Source of the DNA: Tetragonia tetragonoides
Taxonomy: Eukaryota; Streptophyta; Magnoliopsida; Caryophyllales; Aizoaceae
Assembly: GCA_038025085.1 (NCBI GenBank)
Contig: CM076152.1
Span: 35,467,501 to 35,531,500, forward strand
Reading direction: 5' to 3'
DNA length: 64,000 bases
How positions within the stretch are numbered: the stretch's first letter is position 1; every line of letters starts with the position of its first letter. Both the position numbers and the translations under genes were made by a program. The notes beneath the pieces are model-generated. The model was given only the letters and a program-made list of their open reading frames with translations, had not been told where the DNA came from and did no database searches. Shown one piece after another: positions 10,109 to 21,390 of this stretch.

Positions 10109-12162
10109 TCAACAATTCAGGTTCACCTCCCCACACATGCGGCTTCCTTATTTGCTAAACGTATGTGTCAAAATCGCCTTCAATAAACCTGGCAACATCA
10201 TCTTACCATCAATGAGTTTCTCTTATCCAGAATCTCAGTCCTAACAAGGACTCAAAGCAAGTTAAAACATTTAAGAGGTTTGCCTAAGCAAAAGGGAGAG
10301 AAAAGGCTTAGAGGACTATATGTTCGGATGTTCGGGATGATACAAATATACAACAATTATAAATGGCTTCTTGAGTGTTAGAAACAATTAGCATGAGGAT
10401 ATCATATTTTTCTTAAATTTTCTATCCTCAATAACAAGCAGCACAGTTTGAAACTACATTATCACCATTCTTCAGGCCCTAGGGCTTCAAATATTCAGAT
10501 GAATATGGTTACTTCATCAGGATGCCCAAAAGCATAGGACAAGGTGGTTAAGAGATTGTTAAATATTGCTTACCACTCAGTTTCTTGTCGTCTCCTGATA
10601 AATTCATCCGCTACCTGAAATAATTTGGTTGTGCGCACAGATTAGAGCATTTCAAATACAAATGCATTCCTAGATTCGAACAATAATTTATGAAGAGAGA
10701 GGAGACAGCCCCAGAGAACTCACTATAGTACTTGCAGCGTGATGATCTAGTTAAGAGATTGGATACAATGGCAAACTATATCACTGCATTGAGGGATATA
10801 TTTTATATATGTACTATAGGACAGACTACTAGAAACTTTCAAAGTGAAACCTGTCAAGATGCATTAACAAAAAATGAAAGCAATAAGAAGTATGGTCCCT
10901 AGTGCCTTTCAGATGTACTGTGCAAATTGTGCATTAACCACACATCAAAAGCTCAACTGGTAAAGATTTCAACCAGAATTAGATTACAGCGTAAATGAAG
11001 TTCTTAATCAACATAGATGCTGGTTTTTTCTTTTGTGAGGACGCCTCGTCCTTTATCTGCATTTCCTTCTTGATTGATTTGATATTATCTTCAAAAAGAA
11101 CATATATGCTAGGATATTCAGTATGATCCTAAAATTCATACAATCATAGATATAGCTCAGAAGCATACCTGAGCCCGCAACTCATCAGCTAATTCTTTTT
11201 GTATCCTTTCACTAGGCGCAGGTTTTCCAGACCTTAAACAGGCTCCATGAGCAACAGAACGGAATAAACACCTTCCGTCACCAGGTATACCTGCAGCACA
11301 CCACATGCAGTTTATACATGTTGTCGCCTACACTAAAGAAACTCGAATCTAGAGCAGAGCATCCTTCAGATAATAGATGAATAGCATCGATCTCTTTCCA
11401 TGAAGAAATAAAGAAATAAAACAGTAGATTCTCCTACTGATATACTGCAGCCAACCATGGAAGGCATGAATGAACCTTCGTAACGAGGGATACCATTTGA
11501 TTAGATGATCTATCGTGTACATAAAAAACAGTAACAAGTTAATTTGGCTTTTGTGTCTCACCTATAACAGAATAGCCAGTGTAGACATTCTTTCCATGGG
11601 AGAAGTGAGCGGATGATGGAGCAGCGCAAACCTCACTGTCTCCCTTGTCCTCTGGTGCTTGAGCATATACTGAATCAGAAGTTGAATAGCAAACCAATAT
11701 TCCTGAAATTAAACCAGCAGTGACACTTCCTTTTGACCAAGCAAAAGGCCCAACATTACACTTGAAGTTAGACAGCAGGCCTTTTTTTGGTACCAAAATC
11801 CCCACAGCTGCATTTTGATACCGAGATGAGAAATCAATCAATGTTTCTTGAGACCCCTTTCTACTGACTGAGCTTTTGACATTCAATTTCGGACAGTATC
11901 CCCTCTTACTGGATACACCCGATTTGCACTGAATTCCTCGAAATGCTCGGAAGCCACAATCAGACAAACATGAAGAGGAGTTGGAGACTGAGATACGAGA
12001 ATATCTGGTTCTAAAATTGCCTTGTTTCAACATGAGACAACATGAACTGGATGGATGTGGAGAAGCAATATTACATATTTGACTTCTCATCTGCTTTTGG
12101 AAATGCCCACCAAGATTAAGCAAGGCTTTTGCACAAGTCTTGATAGAACAGCAAACTAACAT

Positions 12163-12513
12163 CTCTATCTAGCATTAGCTAGATCTCTTGGAGTTAATTT
12201 GTTTCATTGAACAATTCCGCATCAAAACCATGAAAATCCACCTGGCCTTCAGCATCAAGACATTTATGAGATGAACACCGTAAACTTGGTTGGGAGGGGG
12301 GGGGATCTTTTCATAGTCCATCCTTTGTAGATATATCAAAATAAAACATGTTGCACCTAGTTCAGTTGCAGTCACATCCGCAAGTGTCTCAGTTTAGGGT
12401 TTTATATACATCAAGGCATGTGGGCATTTAGAAACATTTAAGGATTTAGAATGTACACCATACATGACTATTTTCTACTGTTTTCAAAATTCAAATTGTT
12501 TTCGTAGGTCTTT
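12163..12513. other. Stretch upstream of the OTU coding start
   Basis: No coding region. A run of ten G interrupts it at about 12295-12304. If the OTU gene has a leader exon further up, this would be 5' UTR or intron. Confidence 0.35.
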
Positions 12514-12574
12514 CGGAAACAGCCTCTCTACTAGGCGACTAGTTAGGGGTAAGGCTGCATACATCTGGACCTCC

Positions 12575-13358
12575 TGATGCGTTAGCATCAGGTCATCAAG
12601 TTACGAGCGTGAGCATTAATGCATTAATCATGGCATTTGGGACTCTCTCACGTTTGAATGGTGATGATTCTGGTCCTAGAGGTCTTAGTGTCCTTTTGGC
12701 CACTTAATCTAGGTTATGTCCGTACAAGATTAATCCGTACAAATAAGCATTTGTGATTAGTGTTAGTTATAGTGCACCCTGCATGTAATTAGCATAATTA
12801 ACAAATGTAATTAGTTGTTATTTGAATTCCTTAAGTAGTTGCTGAGTAAGGCGCGCCTAAGAGCACATGGGGCAGGTAAGGATGAAGAATGAGGCTCCTT
12901 ACAGCTCACCCACGTTTGTCCTTATGCAAGGACAAGCAACAACTGTCAAGTGGTCCAAAACGGAAGGAAATGCGCTCCAAATTGTACTGCACGTATTTGG
13001 CTCATTTCTGGGCAAAATACTGAAGTTTCATTTTGCTTGGGCACTACTCTTGGACAGCTCACCCTTTCTAGAGTATTCTTAGGTTATTAGGGCACATTTG
13101 TGACCCTTATAAATATGTAAGAACAGCTGATGTAAAAGGCACTTGTTGATGAATGAAAATTACACGGCTGCTGCCTTCTTACAAATCTTGCGTTCTTTAC
13201 AATAATCTTAGGGTTATTTGGTGAGCAAGTAGTATTCTTTATCCATAGCTTGGTGATTTAATCCTTTATAGCTTTGGTGGTGATACTCATTATCATTTCT
13301 TCTCTTAATCCTCTGTTTTTGTTTACAAATTGCTAAGGTTGTAATTGCAAACGTATCA
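12575..13358 (+). repeat. 5' LTR of the Ty3 element
   Basis: 784 bp, starting TGATGCGTTAGCATCAGG and ending GCAAACGTATCA. A TATAAATA box lies at 13108-13115. A 71-codon frame inside (12867-13082) is repeated in the other LTR and is not treated as a gene. Confidence 0.95.
13108..13115 (+). promoter_or_regulatory. TATA box of the Ty3 5' LTR
   Basis: TATAAATA in the 3' third of the LTR, the expected place for the U3 promoter. The 3' LTR has the same box, with one upstream transition. Confidence 0.6.
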
Positions 13359-13360
13359 TT

Positions 13361-13377
13361 TGGTATCAAAGCATAGG
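13361..13377 (+). other. Primer-binding site of the Ty3 element
   Basis: TGGTATCAAAGCATAGG begins two bases after the 5' LTR. It matches the plant tRNA-Met primer type (TGGTATCAGAGC) with one change (A for G at the ninth base). Confidence 0.85.
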
Positions 13378-13525
13378 TTTAACCTTAGCACCATTTTCTC
13401 TCATCAAAGTTCTCTCCTTTCTTGTCTTAATCACGTCCAAAGTTCCAATCTTTGAGTCACAAAAGAACCCATTTACAGCCCAAACACAATTCCTAGCTTA
13501 AACACAACCAAACTCACAAACAGCC

Positions 13526-16500
13526 ATGGATGATGAACAAATACCCAGAAATTTAACTCTTGAGCAAGCTAAAGAGCTTAGGAGAGAAAGGGAGATGCGT
13601 GAGGTTAAGGAACAACTTAGCAACCTCACCCAACAAATGACTGATTTTCTCAACATTGGTAGAGGTAGAGCTCGTGGTCGAGGTGATGACGATGGTTCTC
13701 TTAGTCCAAGGAGAAAAGATGAGCAATGGGGTGATTTAAAGTTTGAACCCCCTGATTTTGATGGTGGTACAAACCCAGATGACTATTTGGAGTGGGAGCA
13801 ACAAATGGGTAGATTGTTTGATACCAAGGGGTATAGTAAGGAAAAGAGTTTCAAAGTTGCTGTTTTGAAGCTCAAAAAGTATGCTTCTTTGTGGTATGAA
13901 AGCATGAAACTACAAAGAGAGCGTGAGGGTAAATCTAGGGTGCGTTCATGGCCCAAGCTTAAGAAAATCATGCACAAACGCTTTGTGCCCCCTTCCTATA
14001 CTCAAGATCTCTACCTCAAGCTCACAAATTTCAGTCAAGGAACTCTAAGTGTAGCAGATTACATTAGAGATTTTGAGCAACTACAAATCAGAACCGGCAT
14101 TGTAGAGGATCCACAACTCTCAATTGCGCATTTTATTTCTGGTTTAGACACCAATGTTGGTAATAGAGTTGAAGTACAGCCTTTTTGGTCTCTAGATGAT
14201 GTATACAAGTTGGCTTTGAAGATTGAAAAGCAAGAGAAAGCTAAGAAACCAGCAGCAAAGCCCTCATTTAGGATTTTTACTCCTCGGGCAGAAAGTTCTT
14301 CTAAAGGGAGCGAAAATGACAAAAGGTTTCCTAGAGATCCTAAGGCCAACAAGGATGCTCTTAGACCATCTCTCTCTAGGAAATGCTTCAAGTGTCAAGG
14401 CTATGGACACTTTCAAGCTGAGTGCCCCAACAAGAGAGTGTTATCTCTCCGTGAGTATGATGAGCTTAGGCAATTGGATGACGAGAAGGAGCAGAATGAA
14501 GAACAATCTATTGACGATGAATTGGACATTGAACCTGACCAAGGCTCACCTCTATTGGTGGTTCAAATGGTCCTTCATGCTAGAGAGGCAGAGGAGACAC
14601 TATCTCAAAGGGAGAAGATATTTCAAACCAAGTGCACCGTGAAAGAAAAGCTTTGCACTTTAATCATTGATGGCGGTTCTTGCACCAATGTGGCGTCTAC
14701 TCTCATGGTGGAAAAGCTTGGATTGGCCACCAAAGAACACCCTCATCCTTATTCCTTGCAATGGTTAGAGAAGGGAAGCAAAGCCAAGGTAACAAAACAA
14801 GTCACAATCCCTTTTTCGATTGGAAAAGTATACAATGATGAGATTTTGTGTGATGTGATCCCCATGGATGCTTGTCATTTGCTGTTAGGTAGACCTTGGT
14901 TATATGATAGAAGAGTAATGCATGATGGCTTTAGAAATGTTTACTCTTTTGAGGTTCAGGGAAAGAAAATTAATTTGCAACCCGCAAAATTGTCTTTATG
15001 TGGGGGAACGCAAGTTGGGGAGGGTTCTTCTGTTTCTAACTCATCAAAGCATGCTATGATTGTTAAAGGTGCTGATTTAGAGTATGAAATGGTGCATGGA
15101 AATGTTGTTTATATGCTGGTGTTGCTTGGGGAGAATGAGAACATTGTTGGAAAGCCTTTACATGCGTTAATGCAACCTTTGCTTGAAAAGTATGTCGACG
15201 TGTTCCCATCTGATTTACCCCATGGTTTGCCACCCATTAGGGGCATAGAGCATCAAATAGACTTTGTTCCGGGAGCCTCACTTCCTAACAAAGCAGCTTA
15301 TAGGTGTAATCCCCAAGAGACTAAGGAGTTACAACGTCAAGTAGAGGAGTTACTTGATAGGGGATACATTAGAGAGAGCATGAGTCCTTGTAGTGTACCA
15401 GCTCTCCTTGTGCCAAAAAAGGATGGAAGCATGAGAATGTGTGTTGATAGCCGTTCAATTAACAACATTACCATTAAGTATAGATATCCAATTCCTCGCT
15501 TGGATGATATGCTTGATGAGCTGTTTGGTTCTTGTGTCTTCTCTAAAGTGGATTTGAGGAGTGGTTACCATCAAATTAGAATGAAGGATGGGGATGAATG
15601 GAAGACAGCCTTCAAGACGAAAGGAGGTCTTTATGAATGGCTTGTAATGCCATTTGGGTTGTCCAATGCTCCTAGCACATTCATGCGTCTTATGAATGAG
15701 GTATTGCGTTCCTTTATTGGTAAATTTGTTGTTGTGTATTTTGATGATATTCTCATATACTCTAAGAGTGATTCTGAGCATGTGCAGCACCTAACACGCG
15801 TTTTTGAGGCTCTAAGGCAATACAAGCTGTTTGCTAAGCTTGAGAAATGTGATTTCTTTGTTCCTAGTGTCACGTTTCTTGGTTACATTGTGTCCAAGGA
15901 TGGTATAGTTGTTGATCCCAGCAAGGTTGAGGCGATTAAGACATGGCCTACTCCTACTAGCATCACGCAAGTAAGGAGCTTCCATGGGCTAGCTTCTTTT
16001 TACAGAAGATTCATCAAGCAATTCAGCTCTCTTTTAGCACCACTTACGGATTGTATGAAGAAAGGTGTCTTTGAGTGGACTCCCATGGCTCAAAATGCTT
16101 TTGAGGCCATCAAGGAAAGGCTTAGCTCCACCCCTATACTAGCTTTGCCTAACTTTGATCAACCATTTGAAGTGGAATGTGATGCTTGTGGAACCGGTAT
16201 TGGAGCTGTTTTGGTGCAAAATAAGCGTCCTATTGCTTATTTCAGTGAGAAGTTGAATGGTTCAAGAGGGAATTACAGCACTTATGACAAAGAGTTCTAT
16301 GCAATTGTGAGGGCTCTTGATCATTGGGCTCATTACTTAAAACCAAGGCAGTTCATTTTGCACTCTGATCATGAAGCGTTGAAGTATATTAATGGGCAGC
16401 ACAAGTTGAGTTCAAGACATGCTAAATGGGTGGAATATCTTCAATCATTCTCCTTTGTATCTAAGTACAAAACTGGTGCAAGCAATGTGGTAGCCGATGC

Positions 16501-17125
16501 TTTATCAAGGCGACATTCTATGTTGTCTATCCTCGAGGCCAAGGTTTTAGGCTTCTCTTTCATACGGGAACTTTACAAAGATGATCCAGATTTCTCTCCC
16601 ATGTTTGATGGCAGCAAGGAGGTGGAAAAAGGCCCTTTTCACATTCATGAAGGGTTCCTTTTCAAGCACAACAGATTGTGTATCCCTAAGGGCTCAATTC
16701 GAGACCTACTTATAAGGGAAGCTCACTTAGGAGGATTGGCTGGCCACTTTGGCATTGTGAAGACTCTTGAGGTCTTAAGTGAGCACTTTTATTGGCCAAG
16801 AATGCACAAGTTGATGCCCAGATCAGAAGGCCCTTTTAAAATCATCGAGAAGATCAACGACAATGCATACAAGCTTGAACTGCCTGAAGAGAGTTCAATT
16901 TCAGCAACTTTTAATGTGGGAGATCTGCTGCCTTATTTGGAGGATGAATACCTTGATGATTTGAGGGCAAATCCAAAAAAAGTTGGGGAGGATGATGCGT
17001 TAGCATCAGGTCATCAAGTTACGAGCGTGAGCATTAATGCATTAATCATGGCATTTGGGACTCTCTCACGTTTGAATGGTGATGATTCTGGTCCTAGAGG
17101 TCTTAGTGTCCTTTTGGCCACTTAA
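13526..17125 (+). CDS. Ty3 Gag-Pol polyprotein, internally deleted
   Basis: 1199 codons in a single frame. Gag with its capsid core (about 70-235: [21 protein letters not shown]), then the CCHC knuckle [14 protein letters not shown] (287-300). Next comes an aspartic protease with [12 protein letters not shown] (380-391; DGG rather than DTG/DSG), then reverse transcriptase with [12 protein letters not shown] and the catalytic YFDDIL (about 738), and RNase H with [14 protein letters not shown] (about 880). The integrase starts with the two histidines of its zinc finger (GLAGHFG...HFYWPRM, about 1070-1095). It then jumps to the C-terminal module [19 protein letters not shown]. The two zinc cysteines and the whole D,D-35-E core are missing, without a frameshift. 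The last 44 codons run into the 3' LTR. The ATG lies 167 bases after the LTR. Confidence 0.92.
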   Translation: MDDEQIPRNLTLEQAKELRREREMREVKEQLSNLTQQMTDFLNIGRGRARGRGDDDGSLSPRRKDEQWGDLKFEPPDFDGGTNPDDYLEWEQQMGRLFDTKGYSKEKSFKVAVLKLKKYASLWYESMKLQREREGKSRVRSWPKLKKIMHKRFVPPSYTQDLYLKLTNFSQGTLSVADYIRDFEQLQIRTGIVEDPQLSIAHFISGLDTNVGNRVEVQPFWSLDDVYKLALKIEKQEKAKKPAAKPSFRIFTPRAESSSKGSENDKRFPRDPKANKDALRPSLSRKCFKCQGYGHFQAECPNKRVLSLREYDELRQLDDEKEQNEEQSIDDELDIEPDQGSPLLVVQMVLHAREAEETLSQREKIFQTKCTVKEKLCTLIIDGGSCTNVASTLMVEKLGLATKEHPHPYSLQWLEKGSKAKVTKQVTIPFSIGKVYNDEILCDVIPMDACHLLLGRPWLYDRRVMHDGFRNVYSFEVQGKKINLQPAKLSLCGGTQVGEGSSVSNSSKHAMIVKGADLEYEMVHGNVVYMLVLLGENENIVGKPLHALMQPLLEKYVDVFPSDLPHGLPPIRGIEHQIDFVPGASLPNKAAYRCNPQETKELQRQVEELLDRGYIRESMSPCSVPALLVPKKDGSMRMCVDSRSINNITIKYRYPIPRLDDMLDELFGSCVFSKVDLRSGYHQIRMKDGDEWKTAFKTKGGLYEWLVMPFGLSNAPSTFMRLMNEVLRSFIGKFVVVYFDDILIYSKSDSEHVQHLTRVFEALRQYKLFAKLEKCDFFVPSVTFLGYIVSKDGIVVDPSKVEAIKTWPTPTSITQVRSFHGLASFYRRFIKQFSSLLAPLTDCMKKGVFEWTPMAQNAFEAIKERLSSTPILALPNFDQPFEVECDACGTGIGAVLVQNKRPIAYFSEKLNGSRGNYSTYDKEFYAIVRALDHWAHYLKPRQFILHSDHEALKYINGQHKLSSRHAKWVEYLQSFSFVSKYKTGASNVVADALSRRHSMLSILEAKVLGFSFIRELYKDDPDFSPMFDGSKEVEKGPFHIHEGFLFKHNRLCIPKGSIRDLLIREAHLGGLAGHFGIVKTLEVLSEHFYWPRMHKLMPRSEGPFKIIEKINDNAYKLELPEESSISATFNVGDLLPYLEDEYLDDLRANPKKVGEDDALASGHQVTSVSINALIMAFGTLSRLNGDDSGPRGLSVLLAT
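16977..16992 (+). other. Polypurine tract of the Ty3 element
   Basis: A purine run (AAAAAGTTGGGGAGGA) directly abuts the 3' LTR and primes plus-strand DNA synthesis. It lies within the polyprotein reading frame. Confidence 0.75.
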
Positions 17126-17776
17126 TCTAGGTTATGTCCGTACAAGATTAATCCGTACAAATAAGCATTTGTGATTAGTGTTAGTTATAGTGCACCCTGC
17201 ATGTAATTAGCATAATTAACAAATGTAATTAGTTGTTATTTGAATTCCCTAAGTAGTTGCTGAGTAAGGCGCGCCTAAGAGCACATGGGGCAGGTAAGGA
17301 TGAAGAATGAGGCTCCTTACAGCTCACCCACGTTTGTCCTTATGCAAGGACAAGCAACAGCTGTCAAGTGGTCCAAAACGGAAGGAAATGCGCTCCAAAT
17401 TGTACTGCACGTATTTGGCTCATTTCTGGGCAAAATACTGAAGTTTCATTTTGCTTGGGCACTACTCTTGGACAGCTCACCCTTTCTAGAGTATTCTTAG
17501 GTTATTAGGGCACATTTGTGACCCCTATAAATATGTAAGAACAGCTGATGTAAAAGGCACTTGTTGATGAATGAAAATTACACGGCTGCTGCCTTCTTAC
17601 AAATCTTGCGTTCTTTACAATAATCTTAGGGTTATTTGGTGAGCAAGTAGTATTCTTTATCCATAGCTTGGTGGTTTAATCCTTTATAGCTTTGGTGGTG
17701 ATACTCATTATCATCTCTTCTCTTAATCCTCTGTTTTTGTTTACAAATTGCTAAGGTTGTAATTGCAAACGTATCA
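16993..17776 (+). repeat. 3' LTR of the Ty3 element
   Basis: 784 bp, identical in length to the 5' LTR and different at five positions, all C/T or A/G changes. The first 133 bases carry the end of the polyprotein frame. Confidence 0.95.
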
Positions 17777-17814
17777 CCTCCCCAGACCCCGCCCTCGGCG
17801 GGACATTTACTGGG

Positions 17815-17850
<36 letters not shown>

Positions 17851-17851
<1 letters not shown>

Positions 17852-20463
17852 AGTAGAATGTACACCATACACACATGGTGATTATTTTGCCAGAGATAGT
17901 ACAAATAGATAAAGGACCTAGACATCGGCAAAGATACACCATTTAACTTGGGTGTGGGGGGAGGTGGACAGAAAAAACAGTAAGATATAAGGAGATGGAA
18001 AATGCACCAAGCCACCGCTGAATAACTGTTGGGGAACCAAATTAGTTGTTGCATGAAAAATGTAAAAATAGAAAGAAATTTTCCAGGGAAACATGTTTCT
18101 TCCGAAGGGTTATGTCTCTTCCTAATGGGCTTTTGTCTCCTCCCAATGGTGGTCATTCCCAAAGGGTGTGTGTGCTTTCCATATAGATGTGTCTCTAGAC
18201 TGTCTCAGAAATTATTCAGAAGCATACTTACAAGGGCAGTTCAAGTAAAACGAATGGTGTTTAAGCATAAATTCAAAAGTTAACAAGATAGGTTAACTGA
18301 CAAAACAGAGAAGATTGACAACGGCATCACTCACTACCAATGAATTTTGAGGTTATATAACCCATTACTAACTGAAAGCAAAGAATAACGATCAGGTATA
18401 GCTGCGGATTCATACGTGTGAATTTATTGTCATGAATTCCACTTTAAGGAAAAAACTGTCATGAATTAATTTTAAGTATCCAAATTCTGAAGGTCCAATA
18501 TGACATATGAGTGTTTCAATTGGCATGAAAAGTCCAATGAATACAAAGTATCAGGCTATCAGCTAAGTCTTCTATTTAAATAAGATCAAAAAACACACTT
18601 GACAAAATGACATTAAGTACTTCATTATGGTATAAAGCAACATTGGGTCCAAACCATATGAAAAGATTTCACTCGGGAGACATCTTAGCAAGTTAACACA
18701 AGAGTAAATTCTATTTATGTCATATTTTTAACTTCCAAGCACATAAAACAGGTACAGCTGACCTGCCAACTACTCAAATTAGGATATAGCTTTTGAGAAG
18801 ATTGTACACAGGCATACCATACAAACATGATATTGACCAAAAGTTATGAGACAGATATCCCTTGTCTCATATCAACCAGTCCTAGACTTACAAGCATGGG
18901 ATCCCACTGACAAATATTGACAATACCTCCATCAAATGTGAAGCTGCTTGTATACCAAATATCACAGTTTGAAATATGCTGGTGGTAATTATTTCAGATA
19001 CTTTTCCCACCTCTTTGGAGTACGGAACAATATGCATTCAACCCAGAGAACATGAATAGATATGAAATGGCTTTTTTCGAAGTAAAGGACAGCCAACAGC
19101 CATTGTGCAAAATCTAGTTTTATTTGTAGAATGCCTATGACCAACTAACTACTCACAATAAAAACATGGGTTACTAAAAGACCGGCAACTTTTTTACAAC
19201 TTTTTAAGCTCACATGAAAATAAACAAAGTAGAAAATAATGGAAGAAATTAGCTAGATATCCTATTAAACTCTTTTCAAACCCACAAATGGATCTCTTTG
19301 TTTCTAAATCAGATGTCTCATACAGAACGCGAATGTTCTTAAAGCAGGTTTCAATATTTTTAAGACTTTTCAGTACTAAATGAACATCAATATAATTGTA
19401 ACTTTTGCATACTACCCTTAGCAGTTTTCTCCAACCTATTCGTTCTCCCAGCTACAACCAACCAAAAAGACTAACTAAATACATAACAATATAAAGAAGC
19501 CGGGTCTAATTTCTCCAAAAACTAAAGCAACATCCAGTTTGGGGAAGAGCAAGTACATACACTTCTTAAAAGTGTGAAAGACCCTTGACTTGAAACGCAA
19601 GAGTGAAATTCTGATACTATGATAGAGAAAGAACAATCTACATTCTACAAGATACGAAAAAATTTAAACAAAAAGACCCATTTTCATGATTTCTCCTGAT
19701 TGCATCACTATACTACTATACTAGCTGTACTAAATCACCAAACATAAGAGAGTTCAGTATCAACTAGGTCATTGTGGCAGGCAAAGTCAATGAATTAACA
19801 AGGTAATCAGAATCCCATAAAGTAAATCAAGCAAAACTCAACTGAAGCACCACATTCGAGGAACGAACAAAACACAATTGAGGCACCACATTCGAGGAAC
19901 GAACAAAACAGACACCATAATGCTAGAACACTGCCTAGTGCTTGATTTACAAACAGGCGCCACAGGATATGAGTGATAAAAGGGTTAAGGAATCAACAAC
20001 TTAATTTTAACCAGATACTCCAACAAAAAGAACATGGTGTTTGATTCTCTGTCATAGGTGAAAAATACTAAAACAATCAGCCCAATAGTTTGTAGTTTCT
20101 AATCAGCCAAAGAACAACACATATAATATTAGCACAAACATTTGGTAGGTTGGGCTGTTCAATTCAATGACAATCCCCTTTGTAATATAACCTAACCACC
20201 AAATAAACTTTCCCAAGTCTGCTAATTATCGATATCACATGGAGGAAAAGCAACTAATGACTTGAGTAAATACCGGATAAAATGGCAATTAAAGGCCAAA
20301 TTCAAACCTTTAATCTAACATGAATAGGTCATTTGAAGAGGGGAGAAAAGGGCAATTTTTCAATTAGGGGATGGGAAAATCCAGCACCCAGAAAAGAAAG
20401 GCCAAACCGGAAACATGAACAATTCGGATAAAATTCGAAAGAAATGAAGAGAGGGAGGCAAAG
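17851..20463. other. Gene-free stretch
   Basis: No open frame with a recognisable product on either strand. The apparent glutamine- or asparagine-rich frames at 17632-18162 are translations of the SINE's (TTG)n tail. A small tandem duplication around GCACCACATTCGAGGAACGA lies at about 19837-19908. If the minus-strand exon candidate at 20464-20558 belongs to the OTU gene, this would be intron. Confidence 0.5.
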
Positions 20464-20558
20464 AATACCTTTTTCTTTCTAGTGGGTAGAAAGAATTCAA
20501 TGGCGTGCTTAAGAGGAATAGTAATGGCAGATTGCTGAACAACCTTCTTGATTGTCAC
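20464..20558 (-). other. Candidate first or leader exon on the minus strand
   Basis: A minus-strand frame starts with ATG at 20558, encodes about 30 basic-ended residues (MTIKKVVQQSAITIPLKHA) and reaches a possible GT donor (AAAAAG|GTATTC). Upstream is a CT-rich stretch (CTCTCTCTCCTTCAGC) resembling a plant 5' leader. It might be a leader exon of the OTU gene, whose coding start is 8.3 kb away on the same strand, or an unrelated gene start. No partner exon was recognised. Confidence 0.25.
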
Positions 20559-21390
20559 AAATGGTGATGGACTGATGGAAGCTGAAGGAGAGAGAGAGTT
20601 CTGGATGGTTCTGGTGGTATCAGACTCTTGTTGAAGGAGCTACTACTTAAACGGCTACATTTTGTAATCGGCGCGGATGACGGGCCTGAACCAAGGTAAA
20701 GGTCTCCGCGGGTCGATCAAGCGAGTTTCGGATGGGATCATTTCGGATTTTAGTCGAGACAGTTATGGATTGGTTTTTGTATCACAATTTTTAATTTATT
20801 TTCGCGGATTGTAAATAGGGTCGGGTCGAGAAAAAATTGTGTTAGGGAGGCAAAAACTTGTGTTAGCTGTTAGGTGGTATTAGATTTGATCCCTTTTTTC
20901 TCGACCCGATTTCGTTTACAGTCTCCGTTTTAACAAGATGTGCCAAAAAAAAAAGAAGATGTACCAAAAAAAGAGAAAAAGATTGCGTTAATCAGAGGTA
21001 ATGTTTATAAAATCCATTGGAGTATAGGATATGTACCAGAGAAGAAGGAGGTTCATTTTGCTAATAATTTAAAGATCTTATTTTGAAGTATGGAGGTGTT
21101 ATTGGTAAATTTAGAGTTAGAGATGAATAACATTTAATTGCACTAGAGTTACTGAATAGGGGGAGAAAGCACGTAGATGCGGCACCGACGGAGAAGGAGA
21201 CGGAGAAGGAGAATGAGAAAGAAGAGAATAACGAGAAAGAAGGAGAACAAGAAGCAGGAACCACTTGGACATGATGTGGTTGTCACTGGTTGGGGTTATA
21301 AAGGTAAATCAGGTGTTCGAGTATCTAAGGGGAAAATTATGCAGACAACGGTTTTGCCTATATTTTCAAATAACTTTTTCGTTAGATAAC

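Larger units (their letters stand above)
6680..12162 (-). pseudogene. OTU-domain deubiquitinase (OTU4/At3g57810-like), broken in exon 4
   Basis: Five minus-strand exons: 12162-11562, 11290-11169, 10614-10574, 10188-10073 and 6851-6680, all with GT..AG introns and compatible phases. Exon 1 gives a serine-rich, organelle-targeting-like N-terminus and a hydrophobic segment, ending in VYTGYSVIG. Exon 2 holds the OTU cysteine motif GDGRCLFRSVAHG. Exon 5 has MPITVYM, ISIAEYGQEYG and the histidine motif GHYDALL before TAG. OTU proteases remove ubiquitin through this Cys and His. Exon 4 has two lesions: an in-frame TAG after FDTYV (where relatives have YVRQIR), and a 17-bp tandem duplication (10075-10091 and 10092-10108) that shifts the frame. 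Without the duplication exon 4 is 99 bp and all exons sum to 345 codons. A copia element fills intron 4, 14 bases from the exon 4 donor. Identity is secure; loss of function is inferred from the two lesions. Confidence 0.85.
12575..17776 (+). mobile_element. Ty3-type LTR retrotransposon with integrase core deleted
   Basis: A 5202-bp element with two 784-bp LTRs (12575-13358 and 16993-17776), TG...CA ends and an exact 5-bp target duplication CCTCC (12570-12574, 17777-17781). A tRNA-Met-type primer site follows the 5' LTR and a purine tract precedes the 3' LTR. One long frame encodes gag, protease, reverse transcriptase, RNase H and a cut-down integrase. LTRs differ at five sites, all transitions (about 0.64%), so insertion is recent. 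Missing integrase catalytic residues mean it cannot integrate by itself. The order protease-RT-RNase H-integrase places it in Ty3/gypsy; the clade is not settled. Confidence 0.95.
12514..17850 (+). mobile_element. Au SINE split by the Ty3 insertion
   Basis: The left part (12514-12574) contains GGAAACAGCCTCTCTACT, then GGGGTAAGGCTGC and ACATCTGGACCTCC. The right part (17777-17850) resumes with CCTCCCCAGACCCCGCC, a GGCGGGACATTTACTGGG stem and a (TTG)n tail. Joining at the 5-bp repeat CCTCC gives the normal Au order without gap or overlap. This shows that the retrotransposon landed inside a pre-existing SINE. The tRNA-like 5' end is missing or degraded. Confidence 0.85.

Noticed and set aside
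12867..13082. 71-codon frame in the Ty3 5' LTR, repeated at 17285-17500
   Set aside because: It is present in both LTRs simply because they are copies. It has no recognisable domain and lies across the LTR promoter region.
17632..18162. Glutamine- and asparagine-rich minus-strand frames
   Set aside because: The poly-Q and poly-N runs are translations of the (TTG)n tail of the Au SINE, not a polyglutamine protein.
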